A stretch of 64,000 nt of DNA from Dichotomocladium elegans. Taxonomy: Eukaryota; Mucoromycota; Mucoromycetes; Mucorales; Lichtheimiaceae. How positions within the stretch are numbered: the first letter of the stretch is position 1; every line of letters begins with the position of its first letter. The stretch lies in contig JAIXMN010000042.1 of the NCBI GenBank assembly GCA_025716815.1, forward strand, positions 1 through 64,000. Direction: 5' to 3'. The notes beneath the pieces were generated by a model that saw nothing but the letters and a program-made list of their open reading frames with translations, did not search any database and was not told where the DNA came from. Made by a program: the position numbers and the translations under genes. Shown piece after piece: positions 11,093 to 21,658 of this stretch.

Positions 11093-12682
11093 ATGGAAGG
11101 GTTTCTCAGTAAACAAGAAGGACTTTCGCTCGATATCAACCAACAGCGATTAACAGCAGCAGGACACGTTACGGCGGGAACCGTCTTGCTAACGCAACCA
11201 CCGCTTGCATCGGTGCCGTTACCTTCCATCCGGGCAGAGCGGTGCAACTACTGTCTGCGAAAGGCGCCACTCCAGTGCTGCTCCCGGTGCCATTCAGCAT
11301 ACTTTTGCAGCAACGAATGCTTCCGGAACGCTTGGGTGCACTTTCATCGGGTATTATGCGAACCCCAAGAGACAGACGTCTACACCCACGTCGATGCCGA
11401 TCGTTGGCTGCTTGAGCGGGCTGCCCTTACGCTACACAGTCACACGCGCCTGAGTAAGCACCATTCGCATTCTCCGCCGCACCTGCCAGTCGTTATTGAG
11501 GCCCTGAATAGTCTGCCCTCAAAACCAAAAGATGAGAAAGACGACGATGGCGGCGGCGACGACGACAACAGCAACATGCCCCAGTCGCCGGCGCCTTTAC
11601 CTACGCCGCCGGATATGGAGGCTGTGGCCGCTGCTCTGAAACCATTCGACTGTTACTACACCGAGGATGAGTTACGTGTCCTGTGGCACAGGCTGACGAT
11701 GGCAACATTCGACATTGTCGATCATGACCAGCATCTTGATCCCATTGCGCTTGGTGTCTATCCTCTGACTGCGTTATACGTCGCCCATTCCTGCCGCCCG
11801 AACTGTGCGGTGGTATACAAACGCGGTGCGCAGATTCTCGTTGCAATCGAGTCTATTGCGCCTGGTGAGGCTCTTACGATCAGTTATACTGACTTAATGG
11901 CAAACAAGCCAATGCGTCTGGCAGCGCTGCGTCAACGCTTTGGTAGCGCGTACACGTGCCACTGTGAGAGATGCGAGGGCGATCTTGCGGTCACGGATAT
12001 GTTATTAGACAAGTGTGCGGCAGACCAGGATCCGCTCTCGATCGAGGATCATTGTCGTTCGTGGAATGTGCTTTCGATGACACTCCATTATACTCGGGGC
12101 GGACCGTTCGAGGGCATTGCTACGCCAAGGACACTCGACGTGCCCAACTTTACCCATTACACCAGCCGGATCCTCTCTCCAGATATTTATCGCTACCAAC
12201 ACTATGGTGGCTTCAAGAGCCTTGATCTCTCGGTCACCACCACTGAGGAACGCCACAAGCGCCTCCTCCTTGCCCTCTTCAGCCTTACACAGATCCCGAG
12301 CGTGCCTGCCTTTTCGCTCACAGCTATGGATGAAGCAAAGCGGCTTCTCCGTCGCCTCATTACGGCCGATCGCTGGGTTGAGGCATCCCGTGCGGCGCTG
12401 TACCTGTTTGTCGCCTACCGTCTTCTTTTCCCGCCTATACATCCCGTGGTTTGTTACCACGCGCTCATCCTTGCACGAACCTGTTGGAACTCGCTCGTCC
12501 AACTCGAACTTGCCGGTATCGGCAAGAAACTTGAACGGGTTTACCTCAATGGCGTTCGAACGTGGATCAATGTTGCTCGCAAGTCCATCCAAAGCACTTT
12601 TGGCCAGGACTGCAACTTGTGGCGCGAGATAATTGAGCTTCAATGGATCTTTGAGCGTGATCAGAAACTGAAATTAACCTAG
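11093..12682 (+). CDS. MYND-finger SET-domain protein (SMYD-like)
   Basis: A single-exon ORF of 529 residues. A MYND zinc finger starts near residue 51 (CNYCLRKAPLQCCSRC, then YFCSNEC and a terminal HFHRVLC). It is inserted in a split SET domain, as in SMYD lysine methyltransferases. The second SET half has the VAHSCRPNC motif at about 230-238, GEALTISYTDL at about 262 and a post-SET cysteine cluster (CHCERC) at about 289. An acidic Gly/Asp/Asn insertion (residues 142-162) is a low-complexity loop. The family methylates histone or non-histone lysines. The canonical NHSCxPN motif has Ala instead of Asn here, so activity is uncertain. AATAAA signals follow at 12882-12887 and 12920-12925. Confidence 0.85.
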   Translation: MEGFLSKQEGLSLDINQQRLTAAGHVTAGTVLLTQPPLASVPLPSIRAERCNYCLRKAPLQCCSRCHSAYFCSNECFRNAWVHFHRVLCEPQETDVYTHVDADRWLLERAALTLHSHTRLSKHHSHSPPHLPVVIEALNSLPSKPKDEKDDDGGGDDDNSNMPQSPAPLPTPPDMEAVAAALKPFDCYYTEDELRVLWHRLTMATFDIVDHDQHLDPIALGVYPLTALYVAHSCRPNCAVVYKRGAQILVAIESIAPGEALTISYTDLMANKPMRLAALRQRFGSAYTCHCERCEGDLAVTDMLLDKCAADQDPLSIEDHCRSWNVLSMTLHYTRGGPFEGIATPRTLDVPNFTHYTSRILSPDIYRYQHYGGFKSLDLSVTTTEERHKRLLLALFSLTQIPSVPAFSLTAMDEAKRLLRRLITADRWVEASRAALYLFVAYRLLFPPIHPVVCYHALILARTCWNSLVQLELAGIGKKLERVYLNGVRTWINVARKSIQSTFGQDCNLWREIIELQWIFERDQKLKLT

Positions 12683-13719
12683 TCGGTTGGTTGGTCATTT
12701 CGCGCAGGGAGCAGGCCGGGGGATGATGATGATGATGATGTCTTCTTGCTTCTTCCTCGAACCTTTTCTCGCTTACTCCTGATCTTCGTATATTCCCTCC
12801 CCGACCCATGGGCGCTCTTTTCTCTCTCTCTTTCTCTTTCTCTTGTACATACATCTTATATTTTCGCTACCCCTGTCCTCTAATAAATATGATGTTTCTC
12901 TTTTTCAACTTGTACGAAGAATAAAGTTTTTTTATTTGTTGTTGCCATTTCGGCCTCTTTTAGAAAGTAACATCGTGACACAGATTCGATCCAATAAGAT
13001 GCATCTTTCCCCTCATGTCGCCATACTGTACATGTCCCTAGAGCAAGGGTTCATTGCTTTTTATTACGGTAACCAGCCTTTTTTTTCTTCATCGTGCTCA
13101 AGGCAGATCGAGGACATCAACGAGTTTTAGCCAGCATGTCTCTGTTACACGTTATGACGCCACATCTTTGGGACGGGGCGTCAGCAGGGCACAGAAGAGC
13201 AAAAACACACGGCCGTTCCTTCAACACACATACCGAACAAGTAACAAAGCCTGTCCGCCCCCCCACCCCTTTCTGATCAACCAGAAATGATTTTCCATTA
13301 CGTAGCGTCCGTAATCAGTTCCACACACAGACTATGTAGAGCATAAGGCAGTCAATCCCTCCCACAAACGTCCTTTTGTTCTGTGCGGTATATGCGACGT
13401 CGAGCTTTGGATATCACGTAGACATTCAGCCCTGTCGGGTATACCGCGGAGAACAGTACATCTTCCAACTTTTCCCCGGGGGTCCAAACGGTTAGGTCTG
13501 TTATGCCCTGCCAGGAAAAATAAAAAGTTACAGACAGTTCAGAGGGAAACAGATGTGTGATGATCATTTCTAAAGGTGCAATACATGCCGATGTTTTTTA
13601 TTTTGTATTATTCATAACAGCATCACGTCTCGCACTCTCTCTAAAACGTGTTCCCCGCACTCCTTCAAGAAGGCTGGGGGGAGGAAGGGAAAAAGTAGAG
13701 CACAAAAGGATAACTTCAA
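12683..13719. other. Convergent 3' intergenic region
   Basis: This region lies between the stop of the plus-strand SET gene and the stop of the minus-strand P5A ATPase gene. It holds a GAT repeat at about 12723-12740, a CT microsatellite at about 12820-12842 and polyadenylation-type signals. ORFs here (for example 13352-13567 minus, 12843-13130 plus) show no family resemblance. Confidence 0.5.
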
Positions 13720-16700
13720 TCATGCATCCTTCCTCCCGCGTGTCGCAATCGGCTTGGCACGGTTATCAGCAAACAGCTGCTTCGTCACCTTTTCAATGGC
13801 GTAGGAAATGCCATAATCAAGGATCATGCACAACGTTAATTTATCGCGGAACTAGTATGATGGCATCGCAAATAGAATATTAGTAGCCTTATTATTATGG
13901 CACAATTGCACCTTCCAAACCCTTATATGGTGAACACATACCGCGCTCGGGAACTTGACCAACTTGAGCTGCTCGTTCACCTCCGGAAATAGTTCAGTCG
14001 CACCAGCCAAAGCAATACCACCAACAGATAGTAAGCCATAGTAAAGGGTCTTGTTGTCCTGGATACGTTCACGGAAAGGATAGCCCTGTAGTTTTCTCTC
14101 TCTCTGTAAATAACCCATCGCGTTCTCGTCTCTTCTCGTCCTCACCTGGTAGTTGATCGCAAATGTCGACACTTGCATAGACAATTGGATCAAGTACACG
14201 CCACTGTTGAGCAAGCTTGGTTCAAACTCACCCTCAAGATCAACTTCTTTCGGACTAGCAGAAAGGTATTCATTAAGCTTAACATACTCCTTTTGTTTCA
14301 GTTGGCACCTTCTACTTACGTCTCATAGATCTTGGCAAGCGAGTTGACATAGACCAACGCGGCAATGTGCACCGCAAACTGACCAAGCACCGAAAGGATA
14401 ATATAGGGATTAAAGATGTTGGGTTGAGGACGTTCCTTGGACAGCTTTTGCAAAGGCTAGAGCAACAGAAGTTTCAGTCCTGAGAATCCAACGTGACCCA
14501 TTCCAAATCATGTTACCTTGCCGCGGGAAATGCACAAGAAGCAAACAGCCATCAGCATGCCAGAAATGGTCACCTGGAGATCACCGAATTTGATGCCATC
14601 CAGGTACAAGACTGATAGACTATAGGCAGAAATCAAGCAATTCAAAGCGAGAATCTTGTACATCTGGATCGTGGCAACCAGTGTGCAGCGGCCCTGACGA
14701 ATGATATTATTCACTACCTCTCGTGTAAGTATCGCATGCTACTTTTTATCTTTCGTCCCATCATCCCAGAAATTACCAGCCATGACGTTGCGCAGCTTGG
14801 ACGTGAAAGGAGCTGCAACTGACGCATCACCAAATTTGATCGATGGAGGCTCCTCCATATCCATATCTTCCATAAGTTTGCTAGTCATGGTCTCGATCTA
14901 ATAGAATGTGATGCAGGATAAGTATTTCAATTCATTGTTTTTTTTTGTTCTTATCGATCATCCGCCCACAGACCTTCCGCTTCTGCTCTTCCTTGCGACG
15001 TTGCGCTTCGGTCATGTTAGCTTGTTGCTGTTGATTACGCTGAACCATGTCGGGATACAAATGGGCAATGGCAGGTGGGGGTGGCGGGACAGGCGCGTTG
15101 AAGCGAGCAGCCAGCTTCTTCTGTTGTTCATACATGTCTTTGAGGCGATCAATGCGCTGGCGGTCAGCGATCTTCTTGAGGTCCTCGGGCGTGCCATCCA
15201 AAAGAGCAACACCAATATGAGCTTGCTTGAGCGCACCGACGTCATTTGTGCCATCACCAGCCATGAGCGTCGTATAGCCCAAGTCCTTAAGGCCAGTGAG
15301 TAAGTATTCCTTTTGCGATGGCGATACACGGGCATACACCCAGGTGTGCTCAAGGAGGATCTTCATGTTTGGCTTATCCATAAAATCAGACATTGCAGAG
15401 CCCGTCAAGCAAAGATCATAAGCCGCAAGAAGCTTCTCGTCAAGTTGTGCGTCAGGGTTGACCTCAAAGGATATCGTATCATCGACTGAATGGCACATGA
15501 CCTTGTTATCAAGCTTGTCAACGATCAAAACATCCCGTTCCACAATAGCCACTTCACGTGCCACAGCGCAGGCAGTCAGAGGGTTGTCGCCTGTGATCAT
15601 AATGCAACGGTGAGAGGAGTCATTCAACTCCTTGAGTGCTTCGATAGCGTCCTCCTTCAATGGGCAAGAGAACACGATGAAGCCCGCAAAAATCAAATCC
15701 GATTCAACAGAGTCACGGGGGAGATGGTTAATTTGATCAGCTGACATGCCATCGGCCAGGAACTTGTAGCCGAGCGCAAGTACACGGCTACCCTTGCGAG
15801 TGAAATGACGGTAGGTTTCGTCATAACCTTCAGGAACTACCGTGTACATCTTTCGCAGCGTTTCCGGCGCACCTTTGGTAGCAACGAACGTGCGGTGGCG
15901 GCTGAAATCCGGATGGGTTAAGTGGGAAATAGTCGACTGACGTTTTAAAGCGGAAGAGAACTGATAACGGCGACGGATCTGCAGGTGTTCCTTCTTCCTT
16001 GGCTCCTTGGGAGAGACAATATCGTGCACACCAAGGTCCCATTCGACAGCCTTCAGAGTTTCCTTTTCCATGGGATCACCGACAATGCCGTCTTCCAGGA
16101 GTACAAGAGCATGGGCAGAGGCAAGCACCCACTTTGTTTCCTTGGGGATTTCAGTAGCCTTTTCCAGCTCGGTGCTAGATACATTTCGGCTATTCGACTC
16201 GTGAGTAATCGGACAGGCTTCTCTTTCGCTCACTCGCTTCTGGTATCAACTTACTCAGCCATGGCGACACCTTCAAGCACAAGGTCTTCACCTGTCAATG
16301 TACCGGTCTTGTCAAAGCAGCAGACGTCAACTCTGCCAGCAAAAGGAATACGGAAAGGCTCAGTGCAGAAAATAGCTATTCTTTGATGAGCGTACGGTAT
16401 TTTTCCTCTTTGCACGCTATGACTCACCGAACTTGGACAATGCAACCAAGCTGCTGTTAACAGCCATACTAAGTTCCATTGGTAATTCAGGAGGAACGAC
16501 TGAGGTGATGATCAGGATACAGTCCAATAACAACTTTGATCGCTTGCGATCGTTTTCAACACCCTTCTGCCAGACATAGGCTGATGCAGCAATAGCAAAG
16601 ACACACAAGAACAAAATGAACAAGAGCGCTTCGAAGTTGTTGGCTGTAACGCGCTCAGTCGAGAAAATCATAGTGCGGACCAGGTTGCCCTGTGATGTAC

Positions 16701-18079
16701 CAAAGCCGGTTCTTGCGACCACGCAAACACAACCACCATCCGGTGCGCTATTGTGTTCCGGGGCAGTTACCTGCAGTACCTTGGTACCGCCGTAGAGGAC
16801 ATTCAGCTTGTCACCATTCACCAGGTCAAATGACTCATCCGGATTGCGCAGTGCCACCGATTCTTTGAGCAACGGCGTCGACTCGCCAGAAAGCATAGCT
16901 TCATTGACGATGCAGGAACCATCGGCAATAACAAGATCACACGGCACACCTTGATCCTCCTTGGTACGAGCTAGCAAGGCATTACATAGTGTATAAATAA
17001 TAACGGTCTAAGATATTGTTTGCGGTAGCTTACTTATTGACACAACATCCCCGGGGAGAAGCTCATCGCTTTCGATTTGAATCCATTTATTCTCGCGCTT
17101 GACATAAACCGTGAACGGCTTCTGATTCATAGCGCGGAATTCGCCAATGGTTTTGAGACGCTGGAACACAACAGTGGCCTCAAAAACGACCAACATGAAA
17201 AGTGTGAAAAGCGAGTAGTACCAGTACTCGTCTAAACACCAAAGACCAACGCAAAAAATCTGGAAAACAAAGAACGGCGCAACCGCATGCTCCTTAAAGA
17301 GATCAGCAAAGGTAGGCATAGGAATCACAAAACTATACAAGCATGAGTACAAGATCTCTTTCCCCATCCATAGCAATCCCGCTCTTTCCAGACACTTACC
17401 GGTTAGGACCATAAACACGACGGACGCTCTCGATCTCTTTCTTTGTAGAAAGGCCCTTGAGAGACTGGTAAGTCCGAATGGGCGGATTCAAGTCAGAAGG
17501 GTAGACGAGCAGCTCGAACTGCTTCTTGTCCGGGTTCCATATGTATTTATTCTGCTGGAAGTAGAAGCAGATATCGCCCTATTCGGAACATTTGGTCAAT
17601 CCACTGTTCTTACTGCAACCTGAGAGGAGTCGACCGCTCCATTCCACATACTTCGTTATGTTCAATCTCACATAGGGTACCGATGCCTTGATGGCGGAAA
17701 GGTATAATTTTAATGATCGTAGCCTTGTTAATGTCGGATTCCTATTAAATAATTCGGTTAACTTGGGCTCTTTCTAGTCCGTAGAAAGCGGGTTCCTGCT
17801 TACCTTAACGCAGGTGAACAGTGCCTTGATGGAAACGCTCCATTGGCAGACCAAGAAAAACAAAGCGTGAAGGGTAATGATGCTGCCTAGACTAACAAAT
17901 GTCCATTCCTGGGATCCGAGATAGATATCATACTTGAACAGGTAGATATAGGTCCAGACGGGATATAGCATGCTTGCAAAGGGCCATATATAGAGATGCC
18001 ATTGTCGCGGCAACGGCCTGTGTAGCGATGCTACCGCGATTGTTTTGGATTGAACAAGTGTTTGCGCCCTTAAAATCAT
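13720..18079 (-). CDS. SPF1: P5A-type ATPase, ER transmembrane-helix dislocase (Spf1/ATP13A1)
   Basis: Thirteen exons join in frame: 18079-17804, 17741-17652, 17578-17400, 17332-17034, 16970-16428, 16375-16255, 16189-14974, 14897-14777, 14719-14517, 14456-14320, 14254-14146, 14085-13942 and 13851-13720. They encode about 1189 residues, close to yeast Spf1 (1215). The N-terminal domain has the P5A pattern [13 protein letters not shown] and EWTFVSLG. The actuator loop reads [12 protein letters not shown], the M4 motif is [11 protein letters not shown], the phosphorylation site is [12 protein letters not shown], and the hinge is [21 protein letters not shown]. The C terminus has [12 protein letters not shown] and [11 protein letters not shown]. 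The family acts in the ER membrane, where it extracts mislocalised transmembrane helices and affects sterol and Mn/Ca homeostasis. Start chosen: the first in-frame Met before the conserved region. Confidence 0.95.
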
Positions 18080-18711
18080 TCAAAATCAGTATAAGCTTGT
18101 TAATATGGCCGATCCCGTCTCCAATTACATTGTCGCAAACAGGTGAAGAGAACCGATCCAAAAGCGAATGCAGTACGTGTCAGACCTGAGTGGTCAGATC
18201 CAGATTCGATATTCGGCCCGCTCTCTTGCAGGCCAATCAAAATACCTGCACTTTCCGGACCGTCTTCCATACATCGGACTCTACAAAAAAACACAATCCG
18301 ACCGGGGAACACAATTGTTATAAGGAGCTTAAAAGATTTGGCCAAAGCCATAGCCTAGCACTCATGGAATCTCCCCCGAAGAAAAGCACTTTTTAACAGT
18401 TCTACTCAGTGAATTGCAAAAGATTGGGGGAGGGGCTGTGAGGTAGAACACAAAAAAAGAATCAGCCTTCTCTTTTTTATTTGTGGTTAAAGAGATACGT
18501 AAAGCCCGCTTGTACCCGGGGTTTCCTTCATCCTATCAATAAAATTCACACAAGTTGAGTAAGCGGACGGTGATACAAGTCTTGATCTTCTTGGATCTTT
18601 CAGATCAGATGAAATACGGATTACTGTGTTTTTCTCAGGATGCATGTCGCCAACCTAGTTCCCTTTGATATCTCTTACATCACAGAAATGAGAACGGCCG
18701 TCCAACAGTAA
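18080..18711. other. Intergenic region upstream of the P5A ATPase
   Basis: No gene is supported. The first 200 bases are the likely promoter and leader of the ATPase. Small ORFs (18100-18358) overlap each other on both strands and have no family match. Confidence 0.45.
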
Positions 18712-18713
18712 GG

Positions 18714-18727
18714 GTGCTCTCAAGCAC
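18714..18727 (+). repeat. Left terminal repeat of Harbinger element
   Basis: GTGCTCTCAAGCAC, identical to 21177-21190 and in the same orientation. The following 30 bases (CCCCCTCC...AGTC..AATTTGTA) are also similar at both ends. Confidence 0.6.
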
Positions 18728-18990
18728 TTCCCCCTCCCGATTGAAAGTCCCAATTTGTAAAATTATTGAATTAGTGCAACGATAGTACTACATGCAACAC
18801 TTCCAAATCAATTTCGCTTGATCTTTGAAGACCCAAGTCAACAACCTCCCCGCCAACATGCTCGAACTCGTATCAATCCTTTGGTACCTTAACAGATAAT
18901 TAAAAAACAGTGCATTTCATAATATCGAGATTGGAAAACAATGCTAATCTAAGAAAAATTAACGATAGTCCAGTACCAATAATCCATCCC

Positions 18991-19362
18991 ATGGTACCAC
19001 TAACTATGCCGCAACCAATTCCTCCTGTTATCCAACAACAGCTACCAGACATTGATGGTGGCGATACCGCTACCAACTCACAGGCAACAGCGGCATCAGA
19101 AGCAGCAGCAACAAGATCAAATATGAGATGGACCGCAGCTGAAGAAGAAATTCCGAAACGAGCTTCTTACTGCTCATCATGTGCTTATGCAGTTGTTACG
19201 TACCATTCTTGCCTGTTGACAGTCATCGCCATGAGGACAGTAGTAATAATAATGCAAATGATAAGAGCGAAAGCCAACAATAAAAAGTATTTAATTTCTA
19301 AGTTATACTCCTTTTTCATAACAATAAACTCTTCAGATACAGATAGAGAGATTGATAAGTAA
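18991..19362 (+). pseudogene. Harbinger Myb/SANT-like DNA-binding ORF (frameshifted)
   Basis: The frame starts at ATG 18991 with a Pro/Gln-rich leader, then an Ala/Thr-rich stretch, then MRWTAAEEEI at about 19123-19152. That is the start of the Myb/SANT-like domain typical of the second protein of PIF/Harbinger elements. Just after it the family-like continuation (RNELLTAHHVLMQLLRTI) is found in another frame, so an indel at about 19153-19160 breaks the domain. In the family this protein brings the transposase to the nucleus and binds the element ends. It is convergent with the transposase. Confidence 0.65.
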
Positions 19363-19388
19363 ATGTTTATGACAAGGCGAAAAAAAAA

Positions 19389-20942
19389 TTAATATAAATC
19401 TCTAGCATAATCCCTCAATTCATCTCTACGTTGTTCTGCTAAGATTAGACGTTCTCTAGCAGACGTTGATCGAGGTGGTTGTGGATTGATTGCTGAGACA
19501 GGTTCAACGTCTTGTTCTTCTTCTTCATTGCTCAATGGCAGAATTTCTACCATTGGAACCGATATCATTATCATCTATCAAATCTTGATGGTCGTCATTT
19601 TCGTCAATGCAAAATAAATCCTGCATAAATGGTACGACTTATTCGTTGTTCGTCGCACATGTAAGCATATTACTTCGAAAAACGCCACCTCGAAACAAGG
19701 AAGCCGAAAGCGCTTTCAATAGCCATACGCATCGACGAATGCAGTTTGTTGTATCTTTTTTCACCATAACCAAGGAGTGGTCCTCGTGATTTGGGATAAG
19801 GTGTCATCATGTATGGTTCCAGAGGAAAAGCTGAATCTATTTGCAAAACATAGTAGATTAAGAGATTGGCAACTATGCAGATTATTACGTACTGAAAGTC
19901 ATATTGATATTTACCTGCTAATATTTATGTTCTCTCTGAACACATTTCTTCTAAAGCACATTTCTAATGCTGATCGTTGAAAAACACTTTTATCATGGGT
20001 TCTGCCTATTATTTTTGAATCGATAGTTTAAATGTTATTAGGGAGCTCTTTTTATTGATCTGATGGTTTACCTGATTGTCCAGCATGAACGAATGTGAAA
20101 CCCAAGTCAGCATCACAAACAGCAATGACAGACATTGAATAAACGCTATGTCTATCGACGAATCTTGCTCCTCGTTTTGCAGGTGGATGGATTTTGAAAA
20201 GTTTACCATCAATCGCACCAGTTGTACCTGGAAGTTTTCCAACCACTGCGAAAGGATTTTTGCCATTGTCATCGTCCACATGATTGAAACGAAATGCACC
20301 TCCAACTTCTTGGATTCGGTCACCAGTAGTCCAAGAGATTCGATGCCCTTGCTTCTCAAGGAGTGCTTCCAAAAATCGATCGGTATAATTGTGGAACGAT
20401 CCTTGGGAATATCCCATCGTAGCTTCAAATGTACGGTATCTAATACGTGCGTTTGCGAAACGCCAAATAACGCAAGCAATTTGAATGGAAAGAGGTGTAT
20501 AATTTGGCGCAGATGATTTGTATCTAGGGTGCGTCGTAAGATTGTTGACAACGAGGTTGAATGTCCTTTTGTTCGTACGATAATGGTACTTGAATCCGCC
20601 GAGACCAGGAATATCAGCAAAATTATCATGAACGAGAGATCAAAACGTTTTATTCTTTGGCCTTGGGATTCGGTGAGCACGGAAATAGATAGGCAATGCT
20701 GCCATTTCTGCTGCTACACCAATTGCACTAATGGCATAATACATTGGTATACGGCTGTCTTCATATTCGTCGTCCACTTCATTTTCCACTTCTTCATCGA
20801 AATAACTGATGGCGGCTTGTAACAAAGTAAGATGCTGCGGAATTGCAGGAACCATTGTTGCAAGGCGTTGACGTTGTTCAACCGTCAAAGTACGAGAAGG
20901 AGTGATTGTGCTGGTGTTGTTGTTGCTGTTGCTGTTATTCAT
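19389..20942 (-). CDS. PIF/Harbinger (HARBI1-like) transposase, probably decayed
   Basis: The first exon starts at 20942 (MNNSNSNNN...) and continues, with a frame change or intron near 20640, into a DDE domain. The core at 20417-20052 has the first catalytic motif GAIDGKLFKIHPP, then RHSVYSMSVIAVCDADLGFTFVHAGQSG. A splice from about 20070 joins RTHDKSVFQRSALEMCF, which holds the second Asp. DSAFPLEPYMMTPYPK and KRYNKLHSSMRMAIESAFG lie at about 19855-19690 and carry the third acidic residue. The tail ends at 19389 with ARERLILAEQRRDELRD. The join between the second and third blocks is off by one base at the obvious splice sites, and the frame breaks again after SRWRF, so the copy is probably inactive. 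Confidence 0.75.
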
Positions 20943-21176
20943 TTTTTAGATGGAAAATAATATTCAAACTCTTTCAGATACTGTAAATTTATTATGTTTA
21001 TTTCGGATCACAAAACAGTGATAGTAGAGACCATTGCTTAGCGCTTCGACGTCCTTTTTTGACAGCTCCAAGCATATCCTTTTTTGGCTGATCCCCATTA
21101 GGAAAACATTTTTTCATGGATGGAAATCCTTCTATCTTTGGTAACGTTGCCATAGCTATAAAGAGCAATTACTAGT

Positions 21177-21190
21177 GTGCTCTCAAGCAC
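21177..21190 (+). repeat. Right terminal repeat of Harbinger element
   Basis: A second copy of GTGCTCTCAAGCAC. Together with the left copy it brackets both transposon ORFs. Read on the minus strand with the adjacent C run, it gives GGGTGCTTGAGAGCAC, matching 12 of 16 bases of the left end GGGTGCTCTCAAGCAC. Confidence 0.6.
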
Positions 21191-21658
21191 CCCCTCCAGA
21201 AGTCTTAATTTGTATAAAACTTTTCAAAGGACGACATTTTGGTGTCACTTTCCAAAGTTTTTCGTCGAAGAGACTCGCGGCACCTCTGCCCCCAGCGGGT
21301 GCGCCTAAAAATGCTTATCCATAGCAATTGTCAAAGGTTGCAGAAACCTATGCTGCCAACGGTGTGTGTACTATCGCCAAATAGATATCGGTGCCAGAAA
21401 GTTGCTTCTATCGCCGCACGTGCTTCGGCATATACATCTACACAGCAGCTATAGCGTTCTACTGTACGTTCAACAGGGACAGGTAACTTAAAGTACATTC
21501 CGATACAGTAGAGCGTCCGCACGATATGTCAGCCAGACTTATATATATATATATATATATATATTTGATATACTGTTAGGCTATATGTGGAAACGCTCTC
21601 GGTGTAGCGCTGGCATAAGTGCTACCGAGATCAGAATAACTAGGATTAAAACTACTAT
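21191..21658. other. Intergenic region with AT microsatellite
   Basis: No gene is supported. A run of about 12 TA units lies at 21540-21564. ORFs at 21239-21454 and 21331-21522 overlap on opposite strands and resemble nothing. Confidence 0.5.

Larger units (their letters stand above)
18712..21192 (-). mobile_element. PIF/Harbinger DNA transposon with two ORFs
   Basis: This 2.5 kb element carries a HARBI1-type transposase on the minus strand (20942-19389) and a Myb/SANT-like ORF on the plus strand (18991-19362). That is the two-protein layout of PIF/Harbinger elements. The sequence GTGCTCTCAAGCAC occurs at 18714-18727 and again at 21177-21190, each followed by a CCCCCTCC tract and a related AATTTGTA stretch. 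Its arms GTGCT/AGCAC are self-complementary, so it also reads as an imperfect terminal inverted repeat, GGGTGCT(N4)AGCAC. A 3-bp target duplication was not clear. Confidence 0.75.

Noticed and set aside
10744..11153. Plus-strand ORFs before the MYND-SET gene
   Set aside because: They are low-complexity Pro/Ser/Phe translations of a CT-rich leader. No ATG-linked conserved sequence is present.
12005..12643. A 212-codon minus-strand ORF inside the MYND-SET gene, and a 171-codon plus-strand ORF at 12117-12632
   Set aside because: They are antisense and frame-shifted shadows of the strongly supported SET protein frame.
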